Counted from the first letter of the stretch, positions 1 to 9,273 are shown. The stretch: DNA of 45,386 nucleotides from Lysinibacillus capsici (GCF_003367505.1 NZ_PXXX01000019.1:1-45386); one strand, 5' to 3'. The notes: generated from the sequence alone by a model not told the origin. Made by a program: numbers and translations.

Positions 1-58
1 ATCTTATAGGGTACAGTTTAGGAGGGGAGTTAACCTTTTTAAGCGTGCCAACTTTTTT

Positions 59-1627
59 CTAGCTCTTATCCTCGATTAATGAATTGGCTAGTAGCATAAA
101 TTCAAGTGTAATGCGGTTATGCCCGTTCATAAAATTTTTACCAAGTAAACTTTCAAGCTTTTTTAAGCGGTGATAGAGTGTTTGACGAACAATAAACAAT
201 TGATTCGCTGTTTGCTGTTTAGAGCCATTTGTTTGTAAATACACTTGCAATGTTTCGAGAAGCTTACTATTATATTTTTCATCGTATTCAATAACGGGCT
301 GTAAATAGTCGTAAATCACTTCCTGTAAATCCACCTGCATTTGTAATTTATAGATTAAATGATATAAATGCAGATCATCATAAAAGAACGAGGACGTTTG
401 TACTTTTCGACAAATATATAAGGTTTCCAGTGCAGTTTGATAGCTTTTAGGAATTTCATCCACATCACAAACGACCTTCCCAATAGCTATCTGATAACCT
501 TGTGCCTGCTGCTTTTTATAAAATTCAGTTTTGACCAAAGAGGAAAACATGTTGTTTAACATATCACGAATGGCTTTACTATCTTTTGTATGCAGTAAAA
601 TAAAAATAACATAGCTTTTTCTTTCAAATAAAAATGGAATAAAGCCATGTTGCTCAAAGAGATTACGATAATAAAGCTTACTATAGACTACATCCTCCTG
701 TGCCTTTGTCAACGTATTAGGAGAAGCCAAAATAAAGACAGTGCCACTGGATTGTATATAGTTAGTATAATGTGTAACGATAAATTTATAGATTTCCTCC
801 TTAGATAGTTTTTGATCAATCCAATCAGCTAAAATCGAAGCATCCTCAATATTCTTTTTTTCCTCAATATAGAACTCTCGCATTAAAAGCTGTGCGAACG
901 CTGTTGCCGTGCGATCTAATATTAATAATTCAAATTCGGAGAAAAGCCCATCTTCTCGATAAATTGATAAATCGGCATAATGTTGATCAAATAGAAAAAT
1001 AGGCTCATGTTTAAATTGCTGAGACGATGTATTCAATGTTAGGAATTGCTGCCGCTTTTTATGAGCCATATTCGGGAAAAAGACAGGTTCTCTTCCCTTA
1101 ATGGAAAACATAATTTGTATTTTCAATTCATTATACATATTTTGTAAAATATCGTCCGTGTTTTGTCCCAATACTGCATTTTTGTTCAATGTTTGTGAGT
1201 AAGCTTCTAGTGAAGAAATCAATAGATATTGCTGATTGATAATTTGACTATGTAAATCCTGTGTAATACGAACAAAAGGAACTGCTTCATGAAAAACAAT
1301 AATAGGAAACTGGTGGCGGTTGGCAAGTGTTAAAATCGCTTCAGGTACTGCTTGAATAGAGGTGCCATATTCAATACAAAGTGCTGCACAATTTTTTTGA
1401 ATGATGGCTTCTATAAAGGATACAAAGTCCTCAATACTATGTTGGAGACTAAGCCCTGTAGTTAATACTAACTCTTCACCAACTAAAAAATTATCAACAT
1501 GTATGATTTCTAGTACATGTGCCCATTTAACGCTCCTTGTTAATCCCTCATGACCTGCAACTACCTCTGCATTTTGAAAATATTTATTCTGTAAAACGTC
1601 TAGTACTTTTAGTTGAAATGGGCTCAT
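59..1627 (-). CDS. PucR family transcriptional regulator
   Basis: A 522-aa DNA-binding regulator of the PucR type. The N-terminal ~125 residues match the PucR sensory domain (Val-Leu-Thr-Thr-Gly-Leu-Ser at about 55-61). The C-terminal ~60 residues hold the PucR-type helix-turn-helix, with the pattern QTANQLFIVRQTLYHRLKKL. PucR proteins usually activate purine, amino-acid or omega-amino-acid catabolism in response to a small ligand. This gene is divergent from the permease/dehydrogenase/transaminase operon starting at 1861, so control of that operon is the natural inference. The longest frame begins at 1648, but AGGAGGGG lies directly before the ATG at 1627, which I take as the start. The effector cannot be read from sequence. 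Confidence 0.88.
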   Translation of the reverse strand: MSPFQLKVLDVLQNKYFQNAEVVAGHEGLTRSVKWAHVLEIIHVDNFLVGEELVLTTGLSLQHSIEDFVSFIEAIIQKNCAALCIEYGTSIQAVPEAILTLANRHQFPIIVFHEAVPFVRITQDLHSQIINQQYLLISSLEAYSQTLNKNAVLGQNTDDILQNMYNELKIQIMFSIKGREPVFFPNMAHKKRQQFLTLNTSSQQFKHEPIFLFDQHYADLSIYREDGLFSEFELLILDRTATAFAQLLMREFYIEEKKNIEDASILADWIDQKLSKEEIYKFIVTHYTNYIQSSGTVFILASPNTLTKAQEDVVYSKLYYRNLFEQHGFIPFLFERKSYVIFILLHTKDSKAIRDMLNNMFSSLVKTEFYKKQQAQGYQIAIGKVVCDVDEIPKSYQTALETLYICRKVQTSSFFYDDLHLYHLIYKLQMQVDLQEVIYDYLQPVIEYDEKYNSKLLETLQVYLQTNGSKQQTANQLFIVRQTLYHRLKKLESLLGKNFMNGHNRITLEFMLLANSLIEDKS

Positions 1628-1860
1628 TTTTGCCCCTCCTTTTGACATGCGTGTCTGTGGTTGGAATTCAATAATTTCTGCTTGGCGCTAAAAATTTACT
1701 CATAAAATCGTTTAAAAATTATTTTAAGAATATTTAGTCTATTTTACATTATGTATAAAACAAAAGTATAGAATTTTACAGTTTGTCTATTACTTCAACG
1801 TTATGAAAGATGTAAGATTTTTGTAAGCGATCAAGCAATCTACTAAAAGAGGTGACAGAT

Positions 1861-3273
1861 ATGGGGCAACAAACGCATTTACAAAGAGGATTAAAGAAGC
1901 GGCATATGACGATGATTGCGATTGCCGGTGTAATCGGTGCTGGACTATTTATGGGGAGTGGCTCGGTCATTAACCTAGCTGGTCCAGGGGCAATTTTATC
2001 GTATATATTTGCAGGAATTATCGTTGTATTAGTTATGCGTATGCTAGGTGAGATGGCGGCAGTCAATCCAACGAGTGGATCGTTTGCTCACTATGCACAT
2101 GAAGCCATTGGTCCGTGGGCAGGTTTTATGATTGGATGGTTGTACTGGTTTTTCTGGGTGATTGCTATTGCTTTAGAGGCAACAGCAGCAGCTGCCATTA
2201 TTCAATATTGGTACGATGGGATTCCTTTATGGCTTTTAAGTCTGTTATTAACTGTAGCACTTACATTAACAAATGTTCTTTCTGTCAAAGCTTTTGGTGA
2301 GTTTGAGTATTGGTTCTCTCTTATTAAGGTTGCAAGTATAGTCGTTTTTCTAGGTCTTGGTGCTTTTATTATCTTTGGTATTGCTCCAAACTTTAATGCT
2401 GTTGGTATGACCAATTTAGTTGAACAGGGTGGTTTTTTACCAAATGGTTTTGGCGCTGTTCTAATGGGTGTCGTTATCGTTATTTTTTCATTTATGGGGA
2501 CAGAAATCGTTGCGATTGCTGCTGGTGAATCGGATGAACCGTTAGCCGCTGTCACAAAAGCTACCAATTCTATTACTTGGCGTATTTTAATTTTCTATGT
2601 AGGCTCTATTGCAGTTGTAGTGACGCTATTGCCTTGGCATTCCTCAGATATTTTAACAAGTCCTTATGTAGCGGTACTTGATTATATTGGTATTCCTGCA
2701 GCCGCACAAATTATGAATTTTGTTGTTTTAACTGCTGTATTATCATGCCTAAATTCAGCACTATATGCTACATCAAGAATGGTATTTTCTTTAGCGGAAA
2801 AAGGAGAAGCACCAAAGGCATTTTTAAAATTAAATAAAAATGGTGCACCTGTTAATGCCATACTTGCCGCAACATTTTTCTCATATATTGCGGTCATTAT
2901 GAACTATGTGTCGCCAGATAAAGTATTTATGTTTTTATTAAGTTCTTGTAGTGCTATTACGTTGATTCTTTATTTAATCATTGCCTTTTCACAGTTAAGA
3001 ATGCGACGGAAGATTGAGCAAGAAAATCCAGAGCTATTAAAGGTGAAAATGTGGCTATTTCCATATTTAACATATTTAACAATAGTAGCAACAACAGCAT
3101 TACTCATTGCGATGTTCTTTATAGAGTCTATGCGCTCACAAATTTTATTTACATGCGTTATTGTGGCCATTGTGATGATTTTCTATATGCTGACTCAAAA
3201 GAAAAAGGTGATCAAACAAGCCGATGAATCAAGTTCCCTTTTCACAAAAGACAAGTTTGATTTTGAACAATAA
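1861..3273 (+). CDS. APC family amino acid permease (GABA/beta-alanine permease-like)
   Basis: A 470-aa integral membrane transporter of the amino acid-polyamine-organocation (AAT) family with about 12 hydrophobic segments. The first membrane segment carries the family signature IAGVIGAGLFMGSG near residues 20-33, and a cytoplasmic MLGEMAAVNPTSGSFAHYA segment follows TM2. It should import an amino acid by proton symport. An in-frame GTG exists at 1852, but AGAGGTG at 1849-1855 is correctly spaced for the ATG at 1861. It is the first gene of an operon with the dehydrogenase (24-bp gap) and transaminase, so a beta-alanine or GABA-like substrate is inferred from context, not from binding-site residues. 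Confidence 0.87.
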   Translation: MGQQTHLQRGLKKRHMTMIAIAGVIGAGLFMGSGSVINLAGPGAILSYIFAGIIVVLVMRMLGEMAAVNPTSGSFAHYAHEAIGPWAGFMIGWLYWFFWVIAIALEATAAAAIIQYWYDGIPLWLLSLLLTVALTLTNVLSVKAFGEFEYWFSLIKVASIVVFLGLGAFIIFGIAPNFNAVGMTNLVEQGGFLPNGFGAVLMGVVIVIFSFMGTEIVAIAAGESDEPLAAVTKATNSITWRILIFYVGSIAVVVTLLPWHSSDILTSPYVAVLDYIGIPAAAQIMNFVVLTAVLSCLNSALYATSRMVFSLAEKGEAPKAFLKLNKNGAPVNAILAATFFSYIAVIMNYVSPDKVFMFLLSSCSAITLILYLIIAFSQLRMRRKIEQENPELLKVKMWLFPYLTYLTIVATTALLIAMFFIESMRSQILFTCVIVAIVMIFYMLTQKKKVIKQADESSSLFTKDKFDFEQ

Positions 3274-3297
3274 GACGAAAAAAAGGAGTGGTCAATT

Positions 3298-4827
3298 ATG
3301 ACAGTTCAACAAGAAATGAAAACGCTAACACATTTTATCAAAGGAGAAGAGGTAGCAGGTACAAGTAACAGATTCTCTGAAGTATATAATCCGTCAACAG
3401 GTGAGGTTATTGCAAGAGTACCCCTTGCTTCAAGAGCCGAGGTAAAGCATGCTATTCAGTTAGCTAAGGAAGCCTTTCCAGCATGGAAAAAAACATCAAT
3501 TGGGAAGCGGGTAGAAGTGCTACATCGTTTCCGTCAGCTGTTAGTAGAAAGACAGGAAGAACTTATCAATGTGATTTGCCAAGAAAGTGGAAAAACTAAG
3601 GAAGATGCGAAAGGTGAAATTGTTCGTGGTATTGAATCTGTGGATATGGCGATCAGTGCCCCCCAATTGCTAAAAGGAGAGTATTCCGTCAATGTAGGTG
3701 GAAATATTAATGCTTTTTCTGCCAAATCGCCTCTTGGTGTAGTAGCAACCATTGCACCATTTAATTTCCCTGTTATGGTACCACTGGCTATTACAAGTAT
3801 GGCTGTTGCGGTAGGAAATGCAGTTATTCTAAAGCCATCTGAACGTGTACCTATTTCAGCATTATATTTGTGCCAATTATGGAAAGAGGCAGGTCTACCA
3901 GACGGTATTTGGACAGTGGTTAATGGAGATAAAGAGGCAGTCGATGAACTATTAGAAAATAAAGAGATTCAAGCAATTTCATTTGTTGGCTCAACGCCTG
4001 TTGCTGAATATATCTATCAAACTGGGACAAAGCACAATAAACGAGTCGCTGCATTTGGTGGTGGAAAGAACTTTATGATTGTTATGCCTGATGCCAATTT
4101 AGAACAGACAGCAAATGCCTTTTTAGGAGCAGCATATGGCGCAGCATCTCAGCGTTGCATGGCTATTTCTGGTGCACTCGTTGTAGGGAAGGATACGGAG
4201 CAACGATTTACGGAAATATTGAAAAATAAAATTTCCGAACTAAAGGTAGGGCCTTATACAGAGCAAGACGTCGATTTTGGTCCTGTTATCACTAAACAAT
4301 CAAAGGAAACGATTATACGTTATATCGATGGGGCAGTCAGTGAAGGAGCGAATCTTGTCATCGACGGAAGAAATCCAAAAGTATGTGAATCGTCAAATGG
4401 TTTTTATCTTGGTCCTACATTACTTAATCATGTCACACCAGAAATGACGATCTTCAAAGAGGAGGTCTTTGGTCCAGCACGTATTGTAGTAGGGGTTGAT
4501 TCACTACAAGAGGCTATTGATTTAATAAATGATCATGAGCTTGGCAATGGTGTCACAATGTTTACAAGCAGTGGTGCGGCAGCGCGTAAATTCCAAGAGG
4601 AAATAGAGGTGGGTATGGTAGGGGTAAATGTGCCAATCCCAATCCCAGTTGGCTATCATAACTTTAGTGGGTGGAAACGTTCTAAGTTTGGTGAAGGGCA
4701 TATGTTTGGTCCAGATCAGGCGAGGTTCTTTACAAAGGCAAAAACGATTTCTGAACGTTGGCCCGATGAGACAGAGGATACAGCAAGCTCCTTTGCTTTC
4801 CCAAGTAATAACGATGCGAAAAACTAA
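3298..4827 (+). CDS. mmsA: CoA-acylating methylmalonate/malonate-semialdehyde dehydrogenase
   Basis: A 509-aa aldehyde dehydrogenase superfamily enzyme of the CoA-acylating MmsA/IolA subgroup. It should oxidise malonate semialdehyde (or methylmalonate semialdehyde) with NAD+ and CoA to acetyl-CoA (propionyl-CoA) and CO2. Seen: the cofactor segment APFNFPVMVPL (about 153-163), the FVGSTPVAEYIY turn (229-240), the catalytic SQRCMA with Cys287, and the subgroup-typical C-terminal IPIPVGYHNFSGWKRS. SD AAAAGGAGTGG precedes the ATG. Between a permease and an omega-transaminase it fits the second step of beta-alanine degradation. The extension after the conserved core (about 20 residues, Ser/Asp rich) is slightly long. 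Confidence 0.9.
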   Translation: MTVQQEMKTLTHFIKGEEVAGTSNRFSEVYNPSTGEVIARVPLASRAEVKHAIQLAKEAFPAWKKTSIGKRVEVLHRFRQLLVERQEELINVICQESGKTKEDAKGEIVRGIESVDMAISAPQLLKGEYSVNVGGNINAFSAKSPLGVVATIAPFNFPVMVPLAITSMAVAVGNAVILKPSERVPISALYLCQLWKEAGLPDGIWTVVNGDKEAVDELLENKEIQAISFVGSTPVAEYIYQTGTKHNKRVAAFGGGKNFMIVMPDANLEQTANAFLGAAYGAASQRCMAISGALVVGKDTEQRFTEILKNKISELKVGPYTEQDVDFGPVITKQSKETIIRYIDGAVSEGANLVIDGRNPKVCESSNGFYLGPTLLNHVTPEMTIFKEEVFGPARIVVGVDSLQEAIDLINDHELGNGVTMFTSSGAAARKFQEEIEVGMVGVNVPIPIPVGYHNFSGWKRSKFGEGHMFGPDQARFFTKAKTISERWPDETEDTASSFAFPSNNDAKN

Positions 4828-4851
4828 AATAATAATGAGGGGTGTTTGACG

Positions 4852-6204
4852 ATGACGCAGATCAATCTTAAAAGTGATGTATTAGCAAAGGATGAGCAAT
4901 ATGTATGGCATTCGATGAAACCCTATAATCCACAAGCCACGTATGTAGTAGAGAAATCTGATGGTGCAAGAATTACTGATACAGATGGTGTGGAATATAT
5001 TGATGCGATGGCTGGGCTATGGTGTGTCAATGTTGGCTATGGTCGTAAAGAATTAGCGGATGCAGCCCATGAACAAATGATGAAAAATGCTTATGCACCT
5101 TTATCTCAGGGACATTTACCAGCCGTGGAACTAGCCGAAAAACTTAATGAAATGCTTGGTGGAGATTATGTTATTTTCTTCTCTAACAGTGGTTCAGAAG
5201 CGAATGAAACAGCTTTTAAAATAGCTCGACAATACCATCAGCAAAAAGGACAAAACTCGCGCTATAAAATCGTCTCTCGCTACCGTGCTTATCATGGGAA
5301 TTCCTTCGGTGCATTAGCGGCAACAGGGCAGGCGGAGCGTAAATATAAATATGAGCCTCTATCACCTGGCTTTATCCATGTTGCACCACCTGATCAATAT
5401 CGTGAGCATGAAAGTGAGACTATTGCGCCATTAGATTTAGCGAGTGTAAAGGCCGTAGACAAAACGATGACCTGGGAGCTGAGCGATACAATTGCAGCAA
5501 TGATCTTAGAGCCTATTATTACAGGTGGGGGTGTCATTATGCCTCCAGAAAACTATTTAAAAGGTATTGAAGAAGTATGCAAAAAACACGGCGCTTTAAT
5601 GATTGTGGATGAGGTTATTTGTGGCTTTGGTCGTACAGGGAAGCCATTTGGATTTATGAATTATGGTGTAAAGCCTGATATTATTACAATGGCCAAAGGA
5701 ATTACAAGTGCCTATTTACCATTATCAGCTACAGCGGTAAAGCGTGAAATATATGAGGCGTTTACTGGATCAGATGCATACGGCTATTTCCGCCATGTAA
5801 ATACATTCGGTGGCTCACCGGTGGCATGTGCAGTCGCATTAAAAAATATTGAGATTCTTGAGCAAGAGGCTTTATTTGACCGTTCCAAGGAATTTGGTGC
5901 AGCAACACTAAAAACACTGCAACAAGAATTACAGCCTCACCCAAATGTAGGAGATGTACGAGGCAAAGGCTTATTGATTGGAATTGAATTAGTGGTAGAT
6001 AAAGTTTCGAAAGAACCTTTACCTGTGGAGAAAGTGAATGCTGTCATTGCAGCATGTAAAGGGCAAGGGGTCATCATTGGGAAAAATGGAGCTACTGTAG
6101 CAGGGTTTAATAATGTCTTAACGTTATCACCACCACTTAATATTGCACAAGAAGATCTTGACCGCATACTAAATGTGGTTGTGAATAGTATAAATACGCT
6201 ATAG
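4852..6204 (+). CDS. Class III pyridoxal-phosphate omega-aminotransferase (beta-alanine:pyruvate type)
   Basis: A 450-aa fold-type I, class III aminotransferase. Seen: the phosphate-binding SNSGSEANE (about 111-119), YHGNSFGALAATG, the VDEVICGFGRTG motif (252-263) whose Asp253 contacts the PLP ring, and the Schiff-base Lys282 in ITMAKGITSAY. The opening QYVWHSMKPYNP is typical of beta-alanine/omega-amino acid:pyruvate transaminases. It probably moves the amino group of beta-alanine to pyruvate, giving malonate semialdehyde for the upstream dehydrogenase. A TTG at 4846 is in frame, but GAGGGGTG at 4837-4844 favours the ATG at 4852. GABA or another omega-amino acid remains possible as the substrate. 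Confidence 0.88.
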   Translation: MTQINLKSDVLAKDEQYVWHSMKPYNPQATYVVEKSDGARITDTDGVEYIDAMAGLWCVNVGYGRKELADAAHEQMMKNAYAPLSQGHLPAVELAEKLNEMLGGDYVIFFSNSGSEANETAFKIARQYHQQKGQNSRYKIVSRYRAYHGNSFGALAATGQAERKYKYEPLSPGFIHVAPPDQYREHESETIAPLDLASVKAVDKTMTWELSDTIAAMILEPIITGGGVIMPPENYLKGIEEVCKKHGALMIVDEVICGFGRTGKPFGFMNYGVKPDIITMAKGITSAYLPLSATAVKREIYEAFTGSDAYGYFRHVNTFGGSPVACAVALKNIEILEQEALFDRSKEFGAATLKTLQQELQPHPNVGDVRGKGLLIGIELVVDKVSKEPLPVEKVNAVIAACKGQGVIIGKNGATVAGFNNVLTLSPPLNIAQEDLDRILNVVVNSINTL

Positions 6205-6219
6205 CAACTATTCATGTAG

Positions 6220-6260
6220 GTTCTAAAAGCCATGTAATAAGGGCTTTTAGAACTTTTATT
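6220..6260 (+). terminator. Rho-independent terminator of the omega-amino acid operon
   Basis: GTTCTAAAAGCC at 6220-6231 pairs with GGGCTTTTAGAAC at 6241-6253 around a 9-nt loop, followed by TTTTATT. It closes the transaminase operon 16 bp after its stop. Confidence 0.8.
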
Positions 6261-6686
6261 ATTGGCCTTTGAGGCAACAAAAATTCTAGGGATAATTATT
6301 ATAGTTCTATAAAAATAATTATAAAATTCTGAAATTTATTTAAAAAATAGTGGAAATAATAGATTTCATAGTTTATAGTTGTTAAAAAATAATTAATTTT
6401 CTGATAATAAAAATGTCCTGAGAGGGAATATTTTTTTAATCATTTATTTTCAGCAGTGGAATAAATACACCTTGTATTTTGAACTATACTTTCTGATTAA
6501 AAGCAATTGTGATAGTTGAGGGAGCAATTTTTCCTGAATTGAATTGTCTAATCGTAAGAAAATATAGTTTATTTTTTGCCTACTTATTTTCATCAGTGGA
6601 GAAAATAAATATTTTTTGGTAATTATATTTCTTAATTTAAGTTTTAAGAAATATTCTTATAGATTTTTACAAAGGGAGTAGATGAG
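6261..6686 (+). promoter_or_regulatory. AT-rich control region of the transporter/sugar operon, with palindromes
   Basis: No gene is visible here. Two copies of TTATTTTCAKCAGTGGA lie at 6444-6460 and 6584-6600, exactly 140 bp apart. The second is part of a clean palindrome (see separate entry). A looser relative is at 6336-6359. Closer to the gene, TATTTCTTAA (6626-6635) is inverted as TTAAGAAATA (6644-6653), and TAAGAA-ATA-TTCTTA (6645-6659) is a second overlapping palindrome. A weak promoter, TTCTTA (6629-6634) with a 17-bp gap to TATTCT (6652-6657), would overlap these. The layout suggests repressor control of the downstream operon, which encodes its own ROK regulator. Confidence 0.5.
6584..6608. 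promoter_or_regulatory. Candidate operator palindrome (ROK repressor site?)
   Basis: TTATTTTC and GAAAATAA form perfect 8-bp arms around a 9-nt centre (ATCAGTGGA). ROK regulators such as NagC/Mlc bind long AT-armed palindromes of this general shape, so the ROK protein at 14999 is the obvious candidate binder. A related half-conserved copy is at 6442-6466, with ATTTATT and AATAAAT arms. Confidence 0.45.
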
Positions 6687-8270
6687 ATGAATTATGTTAA
6701 AAAATTGGTTTTTGTAATTCTATGTACGTTGCTTTTAGCAGCATGCGCAGAGAAAGACAATTCTAACGCATCAAATACTGGGGACAAGTCTACTACAGAT
6801 TCAGGTACAGCTAGTTCAAAAAATGAACTTGTTATCGCTGTAAATGAAAACTTTATTTCAATGGATCCACATAACACAGGGGATACGAATTCGAGTTCTG
6901 TACAGGAGACAATGCTAGAAGGATTGTTAGGCTTTAATGCAGATGGTCAAATTATTAAGGTTCTAGCAGATGACTATTCAATTAGTGAAGACGCGCTAGT
7001 CTATACATTCAAACTTAAAGAAGGGGTTACTTTCCATGACGGGGAGCAGTTTAATGCTGAAGCTGTAAAGGTCAACATTGAACGAATCATGAATGATGAA
7101 AGCTTACGTTTATATTCTCGTGGTTTTAGCTTAATCAGCGATGTTGAAATCCTAGGCGACTATGAAATTAAAGTTACTTTAAAAGAACCATATGGACCAA
7201 TGATTACACGTTTCGGAGTTGCCAAAATGATTAGTCCAAAAATGATTAAAGAAAATTCAGCAGACATACCTAAAAAACCTGTTGGTACAGGACCATATAA
7301 ATTTGTTGAATGGGTACAAGGAGACCATTTAACAATTGAAAACTTTGATGGCTATTGGGATGGTGGAGAACGTGTTGCTAAAATCACCTATAAACCAGTG
7401 CCAGAAAACGGCTCGCGCGTAGCGATGCTAAAAGCGGGCGATGCTCAGGTTATCTATCCAGTACCAGCACAAAATATTGATGAGCTTTCTAATAGTAAAG
7501 ATGTAGAGGTAAATAAGGTTCCTTCTACAATTGCACATTACGTTTCATTAAATACCTATAAAAAACCTTTGGATGATATTAAAGTTCGACAAGCCTTTAA
7601 CTACGCCGTGGACAAGGATGCTTATTTAAAAGTGGTGAATGCAGGGCTTGGTTTACCATTAGACTCTATTATTCCTTCCAAAACCGTTTATTATAAGCAG
7701 CAAAAAATGTATGAACACAATATTGAAAAGGCAAAAGAATTATTGGCTGAGGCAGGCTATCCAGATGGCTTCGATATTGAAATCTGGGGGAACACAAACT
7801 CGGATACGATGAAGGGTATGCAGTTTATTCAACAACAGTTAGGTCAAATCGGTGTAAAAGTAGAAATTAAATCGATGGAAGAAGGAACTTTATCAGACGA
7901 AATCTATGGAGCACAAACACCAGATGATGCGAAATTACAAATGTGGTATGTGAGTTGGTCAGCGTATGCTTCGGATATAACGAATGCAACAAAGCCTCTT
8001 TTCCATAGCGTATCATTCCCACCGAATGGTGCAAATACAGCTTACTATCATAACACGGAGGCAGATCAATTAATGGATGAAGCTAACTCCATTTCAGATG
8101 TTGATCGCCAAGCTGAATTATATGAAAAATTACAGGAAATCGTTTATCAAGATACACCATGGATTTTCTTAGGGGTAGATGAAGTTGTATATGGTGTACG
8201 TTCAAATGTGAGCGGTGTGCTAGTAAACCCTACAGGTGGGCTTGATGTGAAGAATGCCAAAGTGGAGTAA
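6687..8270 (+). CDS. ABC transporter substrate-binding lipoprotein, family 5 (peptide/nickel/opine type)
   Basis: A 527-aa extracytoplasmic solute-binding protein of SBP family 5 (OppA/DppA). It has a lipoprotein signal: Lys-rich start, hydrophobic core, and lipobox LLLAAC with Cys20 as the lipidated residue, followed by a Ser/Asn/Asp-rich linker to about residue 48. The mature part shows the family pattern ISMDPHNTGD, FKLKEGVTFHDGEQFNAEAV and KPVGTGPYKF. SD AAAGGGAG precedes the ATG. Family members bind di- and oligopeptides but also nickel, opines and some sugars, so the ligand is open. The following sugar-modifying genes and an asparaginase-type gene suggest a sugar or amino-acid conjugate. 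Confidence 0.9.
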   Translation: MNYVKKLVFVILCTLLLAACAEKDNSNASNTGDKSTTDSGTASSKNELVIAVNENFISMDPHNTGDTNSSSVQETMLEGLLGFNADGQIIKVLADDYSISEDALVYTFKLKEGVTFHDGEQFNAEAVKVNIERIMNDESLRLYSRGFSLISDVEILGDYEIKVTLKEPYGPMITRFGVAKMISPKMIKENSADIPKKPVGTGPYKFVEWVQGDHLTIENFDGYWDGGERVAKITYKPVPENGSRVAMLKAGDAQVIYPVPAQNIDELSNSKDVEVNKVPSTIAHYVSLNTYKKPLDDIKVRQAFNYAVDKDAYLKVVNAGLGLPLDSIIPSKTVYYKQQKMYEHNIEKAKELLAEAGYPDGFDIEIWGNTNSDTMKGMQFIQQQLGQIGVKVEIKSMEEGTLSDEIYGAQTPDDAKLQMWYVSWSAYASDITNATKPLFHSVSFPPNGANTAYYHNTEADQLMDEANSISDVDRQAELYEKLQEIVYQDTPWIFLGVDEVVYGVRSNVSGVLVNPTGGLDVKNAKVE

Positions 8271-8278
8271 TGAACAGT

Positions 8279-8312
8279 AAAAGGAATTGATGCTCGTCAA
8301 TTCCTTTTCCAT
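8279..8312 (+). terminator. Intra-operon hairpin between binding protein and permease genes
   Basis: AAAAGGAATTGA (8279-8290) and TCAATTCCTTTT (8297-8308) form a perfect 12-bp stem with a 6-nt loop, 8 bp after the binding-protein stop. Its own T-run is short, so partial termination or 3'-end protection is more likely than a full stop. This would allow excess binding protein over membrane subunits. Confidence 0.6.
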
Positions 8313-8336
8313 AAAAATAGAAAGGAGGAAGGCCAC

Positions 8337-9260
8337 ATGTGGAAGTATATAGCAAGAAGAACTGTTGAAATGATACCGATATTAATTGTCATTTCTATAT
8401 TAACATTCTTATTTATTCATTTCATACCAGGTGACCCTGCAAGATTAGTAGCTGGTAAGGATGCCACGCTAGAAGATGTTGAAAATGTACGCCATGAGTT
8501 AGGTTTAGATAAACCCATTCTTAAACAATACATGGATTATATGAAAAATCTTGTGACGGGTGAGCTTGGAACATCTTTAACAACAGGACTACCTGTCATA
8601 GATATGTTTAAAACAAGGTTTATGCCTTCTCTTCATCTTACTTTCCTTTCCATGTTTTGGGCTACATTAATGGGTTTGGTGATTGGTGTTTTTTCTGCCA
8701 TCAATAAAAACAAATGGCCTGATTATTTTGGTATGGTAACGGCTGTTTCTGGCATCTCAATTCCAGGATTTTGGTTGGGCTTATTATTAATTCAATTATT
8801 TTCAGTGCAGCTAGGGTTATTTCCGACGGGTGGATTAGATGGCTTTTCAAGTTATATTTTGCCCTCCTTGACTTTAGGGGCTGGCATTATGTCAATGATT
8901 GCGCGATTTACTCGTTCTTCCATGCTTGAAACGTTACAAGCTGATTTTATAAGAACAGGGAGAGCAAAAGGATTGAAAGAACACTCCGTTATTGTGACCC
9001 ATGCTTTAAGAAATTCCTTGATTTCTGTGGTAACAGTAGCAGGTCTGCAATTCGGATTTCTCTTAGGAGGATCGGTGGTAGTGGAGACAGTCTTTAGTTT
9101 TCCAGGAATGGGACGACTTTTAATTGATTCGATTGCCTTTCGAGATTATCCCGTCATTCAGTCTGCACTGCTGTTATTTGCATTTGAATTTATTTTAGTC
9201 AATTTAATAGTTGATGTGCTTTATACCGTGTTAAATCCAAAAATCCAATTAAATTCTTAA
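8337..9260 (+). CDS. ABC transporter permease, DppB/OppB type
   Basis: A 307-aa inner-membrane permease with six predicted transmembrane helices. Seen: the DppB/OppB N-terminus (IARRTVEMIPILIVISILTF), the ATLEDVENVRHELGLDKP segment after TM1 and the ATPase-coupling loop RTGRAKGLKEHSVIVTHALRNSL (EAA-type, about 202-224). It pairs with the DppC-like protein that follows 13 bp later to form the channel for the family-5 importer. SD AAAGGAGGAA lies 6 bp before the ATG at 8337. The preceding hairpin may reduce its expression relative to the binding protein. Confidence 0.92.
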   Translation: MWKYIARRTVEMIPILIVISILTFLFIHFIPGDPARLVAGKDATLEDVENVRHELGLDKPILKQYMDYMKNLVTGELGTSLTTGLPVIDMFKTRFMPSLHLTFLSMFWATLMGLVIGVFSAINKNKWPDYFGMVTAVSGISIPGFWLGLLLIQLFSVQLGLFPTGGLDGFSSYILPSLTLGAGIMSMIARFTRSSMLETLQADFIRTGRAKGLKEHSVIVTHALRNSLISVVTVAGLQFGFLLGGSVVVETVFSFPGMGRLLIDSIAFRDYPVIQSALLLFAFEFILVNLIVDVLYTVLNPKIQLNS

Positions 9261-9273
9261 GGGAGGGAACAAA

